From Bin87 sp965203195 (lineage in GTDB: Bacteria > Chloroflexota > Dehalococcoidia > Lucifugimonadales > UBA3495): a DNA stretch of 64,000 nucleotides. Numbering within the stretch: the first letter of the stretch is position 1; each line of letters starts with the position of its first letter. Made by a program: the position numbers and the translations under genes. The stretch covers positions 1,922,001 through 1,986,000 of the forward strand of contig OZ241860.1 of NCBI GenBank assembly GCA_965203195.1, read 5' to 3'. Shown here in pieces: positions 9,487 to 16,311 of this stretch. The notes below the pieces were generated by a model, which saw only the letters and a program-made list of their open reading frames with translations, was not told the DNA's origin and searched no databases.

Positions 9487-9909
9487 ATGACGACGATGCA
9501 AGCGGAACAGCCGCCGCAGCAGCGGTACTTCTACGGCACGGGCCGGCGCAAGCGGGCCATTGCGAAGGTGCGTCTTTACCCGGATGACGGCAGGGCCATC
9601 ATCGTCAATGGCAAGCCGATGGAGGAGTACTTTAACTGGCTGCCCTGGCAGTCCACGGTGCGGGAGCCGTTTGCCGTTTCCGGCACGGCGGGGCAGTTCC
9701 GCGTGATGGCGCAGGTGCTGGGCGGGGGCGTCAACGCGCAGGCGGAGGCCATCCGGCACGGCATATCCCGGGCGCTGGTGGTGTCCAACCCGGCGCTGAA
9801 GCCGGGCCTGCGCCGCGCCGGGTTCATCACCCGCGACACCCGCGTCAAGGAAAGCAAGAAGTACGGCCTGAAACGGGCCCGCCGGGCGCCGCAGTACACC
9901 AAACGCTAG
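9487..9909 (+). CDS. rpsI: 30S ribosomal protein S9 (uS9)
   Basis: A 140-residue protein with YFYGTGRRKRAIAKVRLYP, NGKPMEEYF, VLGGGVNAQAEAIRHGISRALV and the C-terminal REKKYGLKRARRAPQ-like end, here KESKKYGLKRARRAPQYTKR, whose basic tail reaches the P-site tRNA. It follows rplM, the usual pair. It is convergent with the CcdA-like gene, with a strong hairpin between. Confidence 0.97.
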   Translation: MTTMQAEQPPQQRYFYGTGRRKRAIAKVRLYPDDGRAIIVNGKPMEEYFNWLPWQSTVREPFAVSGTAGQFRVMAQVLGGGVNAQAEAIRHGISRALVVSNPALKPGLRRAGFITRDTRVKESKKYGLKRARRAPQYTKR

Positions 9910-9959
9910 GCGAGCGCCTGGACTGGGCACGTCTGGGCGGGGCGCGGCGGCGATGGTCC

Positions 9960-9981
9960 GGCGGCCGGTGGCCCGGCCGCC
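9960..9981. terminator. Hairpin between convergent rpsI and ccdA-like genes
   Basis: GGCGGCCGG at 9960-9968 pairs perfectly with CCGGCCGCC at 9973-9981 around a four-base loop (TGGC). It lies between two genes that converge, where a bidirectional terminator is expected. There is no T-run on either side, so it would not be a textbook intrinsic terminator. Confidence 0.5.
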
Positions 9982-10016
9982 AGCCGCTGTCCGCCGTCCG
10001 GCAGCAGGCGCAATGC

Positions 10017-10949
10017 TTACAGCAGTTCGCCCAGGGTCAGCCAGTAAAAGACGATGTAGGCGCCGGCGATTACCATCAGCCAGGCGCCGGCGATGCCAAC
10101 ATAGGGCATCGCCTTGCGCAGCCAGCGCACCATCACCGTGCGGGCTACCGCCATGCCCAGCGTCAGCGCCAGTATCACGCTGCCCATCCCGGCGGCGTAG
10201 AGCAGAAACTGGCCCATAGTGTCCAGCCAGCCCGATGACTGGCCGGCGCCAAGTCCCAGCACCGCCAGGAACAGCGGCAGCGTGCAGCTCAGCGACGCCA
10301 GCCCATAACTGACGCCGAACAGCACATAACCGGGGATGTTGAGCTGGCCGGGGTCGCCAATGCGCGCGGCGGCCCGCTGCGCCAGGCTGGTGTAAATCTT
10401 GCCGCCGGTCGCCATAAACGCGCCGGCGCCAATGAGCAGGACGCCGATGGCCAGGCCAATCCAGGGCAGCGTGGCTACTACCGCCTGCGCGCTTACGCCC
10501 AGAATCAGGCCGACGATGCCGAACAGCAGGACGAACCCCAGCGCTACCGACAGCCCGACCATCAGGGCGCGGGCCACCAGCAGCAGGGGCTGCCGCCGGT
10601 CGCGCTCCTGGTTGCCGCCGCCGACATACAGCCCCAGATAGGCGGGCAGCATCGCAAAGCCGCAGGGATTGACCGCCGAAGCCGCGCCCACCGCATAGGC
10701 AAAGCTCAGTTTGAGGCCCGCATTGCTGATGCTGGTGCCGGAAGTACCGGAGAGGAACTCCACGAAACGGTTCACGGCGTCAATGCCGCCTACGCCGTCA
10801 TCGCCGCCGGCGCCGGCGCGGACGAACAGCGCGCCGCCCACGGCCACCGCATAGGCCACGGCGGCGATGGCGACGGCAAGCAGCCGGCTGCGGTTAATGG
10901 GCCGGCGGCTGAACAGGTTGCCGGATGCGGCGGGGGTTGGAGTAGTCAT
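10017..10949 (-). CDS. CcdA/DsbD-type thiol-disulfide membrane protein
   Basis: A 310-residue protein with about seven hydrophobic segments. VNPCGFAMLPAYLGLYVGGG is the cytochrome c biogenesis CcdA signature with the first redox Cys; a second Cys lies in LASLSCTLPLFLAVLG, so both membrane cysteines used to carry electrons from cytoplasmic thioredoxin across the membrane are present. The N-terminus (about 90 residues with one extra hydrophobic segment and a Gly/Asp linker) is longer than in minimal CcdA. It starts one base after the stop of hepT, so it is probably co-transcribed with the HepT module; no cytochrome maturation partners are nearby. Confidence 0.82.
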   Translation of the reverse strand: MTTPTPAASGNLFSRRPINRSRLLAVAIAAVAYAVAVGGALFVRAGAGGDDGVGGIDAVNRFVEFLSGTSGTSISNAGLKLSFAYAVGAASAVNPCGFAMLPAYLGLYVGGGNQERDRRQPLLLVARALMVGLSVALGFVLLFGIVGLILGVSAQAVVATLPWIGLAIGVLLIGAGAFMATGGKIYTSLAQRAAARIGDPGQLNIPGYVLFGVSYGLASLSCTLPLFLAVLGLGAGQSSGWLDTMGQFLLYAAGMGSVILALTLGMAVARTVMVRWLRKAMPYVGIAGAWLMVIAGAYIVFYWLTLGELL

Positions 10950-10950
10950 T

Positions 10951-11292
10951 TCAAGTCAAGTCCTGGAGGATGGCGTCAATGGCGGCGATTAGGTTGGGGT
11001 GGTCTTGGGTAATGGCCTTGATGACTTCTGACAGATCGGTATCGTAGTGCCGATGCACCAGCACATGGCGCATTCCGATTAGGTCGTCCCAATCCAGGCC
11101 CGGATAGCGCTTGTGTTCCTGGCGTTGCCGGATTCGGGCGGCGGATTCGCCGGCAATGATAATCAGGTAGCACAGGGCGGCTTGCTTTTCACGGTTGCGT
11201 TCCAGTTCGGGTAGGGCGTCATCGCCCAGAATTGCAATAGCTTCAACGGCGGCGGCGCGCATATGGCCCAGGTCGCTACGCAGGTTCGGCAT
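10951..11292 (-). CDS. HepT-like HEPN toxin with altered RX4HXY motif
   Basis: A 113-residue all-helical protein; the body (REKQAALCYLIIIAGESAARI, YPGLDWDDLIGMRHVLVH) follows the HepT/DUF86 RNase pattern. The active-site stretch reads R75-HVLV-H80-R-H82-Y83. In characterised HepT the motif is RX4HXY, and that Tyr is AMPylated by the MntA antitoxin; here the Tyr position is His and a Tyr comes one residue later. The start at 11292 gives a normal HepT N-terminus (MPNLRSDL); it overlaps the upstream partner by 17 bases. The RNase Arg and His are retained, so it could still be active. Confidence 0.8.
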   Translation of the reverse strand: MPNLRSDLGHMRAAAVEAIAILGDDALPELERNREKQAALCYLIIIAGESAARIRQRQEHKRYPGLDWDDLIGMRHVLVHRHYDTDLSEVIKAITQDHPNLIAAIDAILQDLT

Positions 11293-11872
11293 ACCAGACC
11301 TCGGCAATCTCATTGAGTTCCTGGGGGGTGATGCCCGGCTCAACCATGCTGCCATAAGCGTAAAGAGTTGCCCCCAGGCAGACCAGTTCCTGCAATTCTC
11401 GCTGGAGACTGAATGCCTTCATACGCATACGGTGTTCCGGGTGCGTTTCCGCAATGACGCTGGGTTTGAGCCGGTCGCATTCCGCATTAGGCACCGCGCC
11501 GTCCAATACCCACATTTTGGTGATGTGATGCTGGCGGCAGAACCTGGCAACGGCTTTCCGATTGACCGGCGCCGTTGCCAGGTCGGGAAAGACCGGCGTC
11601 GCCTGCCGGATGATTTGGTCGGTCAAACGGGGGCTGAACCCGTCGGTGGAGTAGAGAACGGTTTCCGGGCCGATGATGGCGGCCAAATCCCGTTCCATCC
11701 GGGCGAACTGTTGGGGTACGGCAGCCCAATGCGGGCGGAAAGTTACGATGACGCTGGGGCGGCCGGCGCCTACCGCCGCATTAAGCAACGGCTCGTCCAT
11801 CGTCCAGATCCGCATGATTTGGTGTTCCTGGCAGAACTCCAGGATTCGCTGCCGCTGTTGGGGGGTAAGCAT
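11276..11872 (-). CDS. Two-domain MNT-like protein lacking catalytic motifs (putative HepT antitoxin)
   Basis: A 198-residue protein that is an internal duplication. Residues about 1-95 and 107-198 both follow the outline of a minimal nucleotidyltransferase (helix ending in FCxxHxI, then strand, then RELQEL/ARMERDL helix, then a TPQEL-like helix). In MNT proteins the strand leads into GSxxxG...SDxD. Here those positions read WTMDEPLL...RPSVIV in copy 1 and WVLDGAVP...KPSVIA in copy 2: the GS and DxD residues are gone in both, yet W..D and PSVI are shared. Its position directly upstream of hepT, with overlap, is that of MntA. A strong GGAGG lies seven bases before the ATG. I infer a non-enzymatic antitoxin. 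Confidence 0.6.
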   Translation of the reverse strand: MLTPQQRQRILEFCQEHQIMRIWTMDEPLLNAAVGAGRPSVIVTFRPHWAAVPQQFARMERDLAAIIGPETVLYSTDGFSPRLTDQIIRQATPVFPDLATAPVNRKAVARFCRQHHITKMWVLDGAVPNAECDRLKPSVIAETHPEHRMRMKAFSLQRELQELVCLGATLYAYGSMVEPGITPQELNEIAEVWYAEPA

Positions 11873-11921
11873 TGGGGCGCCTCCAAGTGAGGAACATTAC
11901 GGGATGATGCGCCGGAGGCCG

Positions 11922-12260
11922 TCAGTTGTGGACAATCACCGTGTCCGCCACCCGGTCCGCTAGGGAACGGTGTTCCCTGTCGTCCAGCAGTATCAGGATG
12001 GCGTCGGCCAGCAAGCCGAGGCCGCCGCTGATGGAGTGAACAGCGGACTGGAGGATTTCGCGGACGAACATACGGCCCCAGCCGACCCTGCTTCCATCGC
12101 GGCGCACGGCGCATATGCCCAACAGCTGCTTGCCCGGCGTCTGCCCGCGCCCCAGCACAATCAGCCACCAGATGATGTAGCCGATAATCAGCGTCAGGAA
12201 AAACAGGATGCCATCCAGTATGTGCGCCATCAAGCGGCGCAGCGGGGTGGCGTAGTCCAT
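11922..12260 (-). CDS. RDD-family membrane protein
   Basis: A 112-residue protein with two to three hydrophobic segments. RRLMAHILDGILFFLTLIIGY gives the Arg/Asp pattern of the RDD family, followed by GQTPGKQLLGICAVR and the C-terminal LADRVADTVIV, all typical. Function of the family is mostly unknown (some members are linked to ion or osmolyte transport). GGAGG lies eight bases upstream of the ATG. It lies between the phosphohexomutase and the HepT module on the same strand. Confidence 0.85.
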   Translation of the reverse strand: MDYATPLRRLMAHILDGILFFLTLIIGYIIWWLIVLGRGQTPGKQLLGICAVRRDGSRVGWGRMFVREILQSAVHSISGGLGLLADAILILLDDREHRSLADRVADTVIVHN

Positions 12261-12287
12261 TTGGGGCCTCCTTATCGGCGTAGGTGG

Positions 12288-12307
12288 ATTCCGGCTGGCG
12301 CCGGAAT
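12288..12307. repeat. REP-like palindrome
   Basis: ATTCCGGC and GCCGGAAT form an eight-base stem around TGGC, in the gap between the phosphohexomutase stop and the RDD start. The same TTCCGGC/GCCGGAA stem recurs at 44237-44256, and a looser relative lies at 28398-28416, both followed by TGACG. This points to a dispersed palindromic repeat family. Confidence 0.5.
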
Positions 12308-12325
12308 GGCAGGTTTGGGTTGGGG

Positions 12326-13750
12326 CTACACGCCCAGATACGCCTGCGTGGCGTCCAGCAGGCGGGTTACACTGGCGGCGGTGTCGGCCTCGCAGTAGAT
12401 GCGGAGCAGCGGTTCGGTGCCGGAAAAGCGGGCGGCCACCCAGCCGGCGTCCAGCCGCCAGCGGCGGCCGTCAATATCATCGCTGGCGGCAAGGGGCATA
12501 CCGGCCAGTTCCGCCGGGGGCGCGCCGGCCAGGCGGCCCAGGATGCCGGCGCGGTCGTCGGGGTTGAAGCGGATGTCGCGCCTTTCGTAGTGGTGTTCGC
12601 CCACCGCGTCAAAGAGGCGGCGCACCATCCCCGACGGCGTGAGGCCGGCAACGGCCATATACTCCAGCAGGTAGAGGCCGCTCAAGATGCCGTCGCGCTC
12701 GGGGATGTGGCCGCGAAAGGCGTAGCCGCCGCTTTCCTCGCCGCCAATCAGGGCGTCGTCGGCCACGAAGCGGGGGCCGATGTTTTTGAAGCCAACGGGC
12801 AGTTCGGCCACGGGGACGCCGTAGCGATGGGCCAGCTTGTTCAGCATCGCCGACGCGGTGACGCCCTTGACCAGCGCGCCCCGGTCGCCGCGTTCCAAAA
12901 GATAATGCGCCAGCAGGGCAAAGACTTCCAGGGTACTGACGAAGCGGCCGGTTTCGTCCACCAGGCCGATGCGGTCGGCGTCGCCGTCCAGGGCCAGGCC
13001 GGCGGAGGCGCCGGCGGCGGGGACGCGGCGGCAGAGTTCGGCCAGGTTGGGGGCGATGGGTTCGGGCTGCGCCATGCCGGGAAAGGCGGGGTTGGGTTCG
13101 GCGCGCAGTTCGGCAACGCTGGTACTGCCGCCGGCGAGGAGACCGGCGAAGTAGCCGGCGCCGGCGCCGTGCATGGCGTCCACCAGGATGGTCAGGCCGG
13201 CACTGCGGATGGCGTCCAGGTTGATGAGGCGGGCCACGGCTGCCCGGTAGGGCGGGTTGGGATCTATGTCCAGCAACCGGCCGGCGGCGCGGGCCTCGTC
13301 CAGAGGGATGGAGCGGGGCGGACGGGCGGAGTCGATGCACAACTCCAGCGCATCGGTAACGGCCTGGCTGGCGCTGCCGCCCTGGGCGGATTTGAACTTG
13401 AAACCGCTCCAGGCAGCGGGGTTATGGCTGGAAGTGATGACCACGCCGCCGCCGGCGCCGCGCTGGACGACCTGGTGGCTGATAACCGGGGTCGGCGCCG
13501 GGGCATCGCACAGATAAACGGGTATTTCACTGGCGGCGACTACCGCAGCCACGGTTTCGGCGAAGGCGCGGGAAGCGAAGCGGGTATCGTAACCCACGAC
13601 CAGGCCCCGGCGGGCGCTGCCGGCGGCGCGCAGGTAGTCGGCCAGCCCCTGAGCGCAGCGGGCGACATTGGCGAAGGTGAAGTCGGCGGCGATGATGCCC
13701 CGCCAGCCGTCGGTGCCGAACCTGATGGGCGTATCCGTTGGCGCGTTCAT
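12326..13750 (-). CDS. Alpha-D-phosphohexomutase (phosphoglucomutase/phosphomannomutase)
   Basis: A 474-residue enzyme interconverting hexose 1- and 6-phosphates. Four family landmarks in order: FGTDGWRGI near the N-terminus, the phosphoserine loop ITSSHNPAAWSGFK, the metal-binding loop LDGDADRIGLVDE, the sugar-binding loop GGEESGGYAFRGHIPERDG, and the phosphate-binding end (RFSGTEPLLRIYCEA). All catalytic residues appear intact. Substrate (glucose, mannose or glucosamine) cannot be settled from sequence alone. An extended -10 sits six bases before the ATG, suggesting a leaderless mRNA. Confidence 0.93.
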   Translation of the reverse strand: MNAPTDTPIRFGTDGWRGIIAADFTFANVARCAQGLADYLRAAGSARRGLVVGYDTRFASRAFAETVAAVVAASEIPVYLCDAPAPTPVISHQVVQRGAGGGVVITSSHNPAAWSGFKFKSAQGGSASQAVTDALELCIDSARPPRSIPLDEARAAGRLLDIDPNPPYRAAVARLINLDAIRSAGLTILVDAMHGAGAGYFAGLLAGGSTSVAELRAEPNPAFPGMAQPEPIAPNLAELCRRVPAAGASAGLALDGDADRIGLVDETGRFVSTLEVFALLAHYLLERGDRGALVKGVTASAMLNKLAHRYGVPVAELPVGFKNIGPRFVADDALIGGEESGGYAFRGHIPERDGILSGLYLLEYMAVAGLTPSGMVRRLFDAVGEHHYERRDIRFNPDDRAGILGRLAGAPPAELAGMPLAASDDIDGRRWRLDAGWVAARFSGTEPLLRIYCEADTAASVTRLLDATQAYLGV

Positions 13751-13756
13751 AGGGCA

Positions 13757-13765
13757 ATTGTAGCA
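13757..13765 (-). promoter_or_regulatory. Extended -10 promoter of the phosphohexomutase gene
   Basis: On the minus strand TGC-TACAAT lies six bases before the ATG at 13750, so transcription would begin at about the A of the start codon. The full string TGTGCTACAAT is shared with promoters at 13854, 14887 and 39733. No clear -35 is seen. Confidence 0.55.
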
Positions 13766-13850
13766 CAGACGGGGGCCGGGGGCGGCATTGGCGCCGGCGC
13801 CGCGGGCAATGTTTTGGGCTCGCCCAACGCCGCAACGCGCCTGCCGCCTG

Positions 13851-13859
13851 TGCTACAAT
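13851..13859 (+). promoter_or_regulatory. Extended -10 promoter of first Uma2 copy
   Basis: TGC-TACAAT on the plus strand, 67 bases before the ATG at 13927. It stands back to back with the phosphohexomutase promoter 90 bases away, forming a divergent promoter region. No -35 match is apparent. Confidence 0.5.
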
Positions 13860-13926
13860 TCCGCCATTATAGCCGACATCCTCTCCCGGCCCACGCCGGA
13901 CGCCCAACCCGGCACGGAGCCTGCCA

Positions 13927-14742
13927 ATGACTACTCTCCACCGCACCACAACCCCGCCGTCCGACAGACGTGTCAAGGGCAATGAAGCATTGCCCTTGAC
14001 GCTCCTGCCCGACCCGCCTCGCAAAAGAGATATGCTGCAATTCATTGCCTTCACCCGCCTCGCCGTGGCCAACACCGTTACCCGCTACTACGACGCCCTG
14101 CGCCCCGACGCCAACATCCTGGTGGCCGGCGAAGGCTACCTCTGCGCCGCCCGCCGCGATTTGCCCTACGCGCCCTACCCCGATATGCTCATCGCCTTCG
14201 GGGTTGACGCCGCCGCCATCGCCGCCACCAACGGCTATGTCATCGACGAGGTGGGCAAGCCGCCCGACTTCGTGCTGGAAGTGGCCTCCGCCAGCACCGG
14301 CCGGCGGGACTATACCGTCAAGCGTATCCGGTACGCCCGCCTGGGCGTGCTAGAATACTGGCGTTTTGACCACACCGGGGGTCGGTTCCACAATGCGCCC
14401 CTGGCCGGCGACCGGCTGGTGAATGGTCACTACGAACCCATTGCGACGGAGACGGACGAGCAGGGTCGGATTTGGGGGTACAGCGCGGCGCTGGGGTTGT
14501 GGCTGTGCTGGGATGCGGGGCGGCTGCGATTTCACGATGGGGTCAGGTTTTTGGAGGATCCGTCGGAGCTGGCAGCGTCCCGGGATGCGGAGCGGACGGC
14601 CCGCCTGTCCGCCGAAGTCCAGCGGGATGCGGCGCAGGACGAGCGTGACCTGGAACGCCAAGCCCGTCTCGCTGCCCAGCAGGAACGCGACGCGCTCCTA
14701 GACGAAATCCGCCGCCTCCGCGACGCCCGGCAGCAGCAGTAG
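13927..14742 (+). CDS. Uma2-family (DUF820) putative nuclease with coiled-coil tail, copy 1
   Basis: A 271-residue protein. The PD-(D/E)XK-type core shows YAPYPDMLIAFGV (Asp), GKPPDFVLEVASAST (Glu) and YTVKRIRYARLGVLEYW (Lys and the family's EYW strand), the arrangement of Uma2 proteins. The first 35 residues are Thr/Pro-rich; the last 60 (DAERTARLSAEVQRD, ERQARLAAQQERDALL) form a charged coiled coil, an uncommon addition. Uma2 proteins are very numerous in Chloroflexi and cyanobacteria and their physiological role is unsettled. Copy 2 follows at 14960. Confidence 0.85.
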   Translation: MTTLHRTTTPPSDRRVKGNEALPLTLLPDPPRKRDMLQFIAFTRLAVANTVTRYYDALRPDANILVAGEGYLCAARRDLPYAPYPDMLIAFGVDAAAIAATNGYVIDEVGKPPDFVLEVASASTGRRDYTVKRIRYARLGVLEYWRFDHTGGRFHNAPLAGDRLVNGHYEPIATETDEQGRIWGYSAALGLWLCWDAGRLRFHDGVRFLEDPSELAASRDAERTARLSAEVQRDAAQDERDLERQARLAAQQERDALLDEIRRLRDARQQQ

Positions 14743-14883
14743 CCCGCCGCCCCGGCGCGGCGATGCTACCCACCATATTCTCAACATTAACAGGCACGCT
14801 TCTCATAATGGCAAACAGCCTGCCGCTATCTGCGGATCACTTCGCACGGCGGTGGCCGGCGCCGCAACGCGCCTGCCCCCTTG

Positions 14884-14892
14884 TGCTACAAT
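14884..14892 (+). promoter_or_regulatory. Extended -10 promoter of second Uma2 copy
   Basis: TGC-TACAAT within TTGTGCTACAATT, 67 bases before the ATG at 14960, duplicated together with the gene from the copy at 13851-13859. Confidence 0.5.
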
Positions 14893-14959
14893 TCCGCCAC
14901 CATAGCCGACATCCACTCCCGGCCCATACCGGATGCCCAACCCGGCACGGAGCCTGCCA

Positions 14960-15898
14960 ATGACTACTCTCCACCGCACCACAACCGCAACCCCGCCGTC
15001 CGGCAGCCCCGTCAAGGGCAATGTTCCGTTGCCTTTGACGCTCCTGCCCGACCCGCCACGCAAAAGAGATATGCTGCAATTCATTGCCTTCACCCGCCTC
15101 GCCGTGGCCAACACCGTTACCCGCTACTACGACGCCCTGCGCCCCGACGCCAACATCCTGGTGGCCGGCGAAGGCTACCTCTGCGCCGCCCGCCGCGATT
15201 TGCCCTATGCGCCTTACCCCGATATGCTCATTGCCTTCGGGGTTGACGCCGCCGCCATTGCCGCCACCAACGGCTATGTGATTGACGAGGTGGGCAAGCC
15301 CCCGGACTTCGTGCTGGAAGTGGCCTCCGCCAGCACCGGCCGGCGGGACTACACCGTCAAGCGCATCCGGTACGCCCGCCTGGGCGTGCTGGAGTACTGG
15401 CGTTTTGACCACACCGGGGGGCGGTTCCACAATGCGCCCCTGGCCGGCGACCGGCTGGTGAATGGTCACTACGAACCCATTGCGACGGAGACGGACGAGC
15501 AAGGTCGGATTTGGGGGTACAGCGCGGCGCTGGGGTTGTGGCTGTGCTGGGACGCGGGCCGGCTGCGTTTTCACGATGGGGTCAGGTTTTTGGAGGATCC
15601 GTCGGAGCTGGCGGCGTCCCGGGACGCGGAGCGGACGGCCCGTGATGCGGAGCGGACGGCCCGCCTGTCCGCCGAAGTCCAGCGGGATGCGGCTCGTGAT
15701 GAGCGCGACCTGGAACGCCAGGCCCGCCTCGCTGCCCAGCAGGAACGCGAACAGGAACGCCAGGCCCATCTCGCCACACAGCAGGAACGCGAACAGGAAC
15801 GCCAGGCCCGCCTCGCCGCCCAACAGGAACGCGACGCGCTCCTGGCCGAAATCCGCCGCCTCCGCGACGCCGGGCAACAACCGCCGCCGCAATCCTAG
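14960..15898 (+). CDS. Uma2-family (DUF820) putative nuclease with expanded coiled-coil tail, copy 2
   Basis: A 312-residue near-duplicate of the preceding gene. The nuclease domain is almost identical (same PDMLIAFG, PDFVLEVAS and TVKRIRYAR motifs). It is longer because the tail has extra units: DAERTAR is duplicated, and a 13-residue unit of the type REQERQAHLATQQ occurs twice more before the end. ATG 14960 is chosen because it matches the start of copy 1; an in-frame ATG at 14933 would add nine residues. Confidence 0.85.
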   Translation: MTTLHRTTTATPPSGSPVKGNVPLPLTLLPDPPRKRDMLQFIAFTRLAVANTVTRYYDALRPDANILVAGEGYLCAARRDLPYAPYPDMLIAFGVDAAAIAATNGYVIDEVGKPPDFVLEVASASTGRRDYTVKRIRYARLGVLEYWRFDHTGGRFHNAPLAGDRLVNGHYEPIATETDEQGRIWGYSAALGLWLCWDAGRLRFHDGVRFLEDPSELAASRDAERTARDAERTARLSAEVQRDAARDERDLERQARLAAQQEREQERQAHLATQQEREQERQARLAAQQERDALLAEIRRLRDAGQQPPPQS

Positions 15899-16216
15899 AC
15901 GGCAGGCGGCAACGCAACCGCCAGCGTAGATTACGTCGACAGATGCAATGACAACGGCTTGATTGTCGTCCGCGCCCTGCCCCCGTTTCAGTGCCATTCG
16001 CCACGACATAGACAGCCACGGCGGCAGCGAAAGTACAATAAACCCCGGCCGCCTTTGGCACCCGGCCGGCGCGTCGCATCGGGGCCAGCGGGCTCCGGTC
16101 GACAGACGCCATGCCGGGCAGTGCCGCCGCCGCCCCCGCCCGGAACCCGCGTAACCCGAGCAATAACCCGGCGCCGGGTTATGTTGCGTTGCGTATGCCC
16201 AACTCCGCCCTTGCCT
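15899..16216. other. Intergenic stretch without a recognisable gene
   Basis: About 320 bases between the second Uma2 gene and the EF-G-like promoter. Open frames here are Arg/Pro-rich with no ribosome-binding sites and look spurious. No repeat or RNA structure was recognised. Confidence 0.5.
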
Positions 16217-16245
16217 TTGCCAAACGCCGCCGTTTTCGTTACAAT
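16217..16245 (+). promoter_or_regulatory. Sigma-70-type promoter of the EF-G-like gene
   Basis: TTGCCA at 16217-16222 and TACAAT at 16240-16245 with a 17-base spacer. The ATG follows at 16312, giving a leader of about 60 bases that contains GAGGGG as ribosome-binding site. Confidence 0.7.
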
Positions 16246-16311
16246 CCCCTAATTAATCACCGCCTGAACATTATCCGCATTCGCATCCAAAATCCGCAGA
16301 GGGGTAGCACA

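Larger units (their letters stand above)
13828..15880 (+). repeat. Tandem direct duplication containing two Uma2 genes and their promoter
   Basis: The block from 13828 repeats from 14860 (offset 1032 bases), including the promoter TGTGCTACAAT, the leader, the start codon and nearly the whole coding region, with very few differences through the nuclease domain. Differences concentrate in the first codons and the coiled-coil tail, where copy 2 has gained repeat units. The sequence between copies (14743-14859) is unrelated. Confidence 0.85.
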
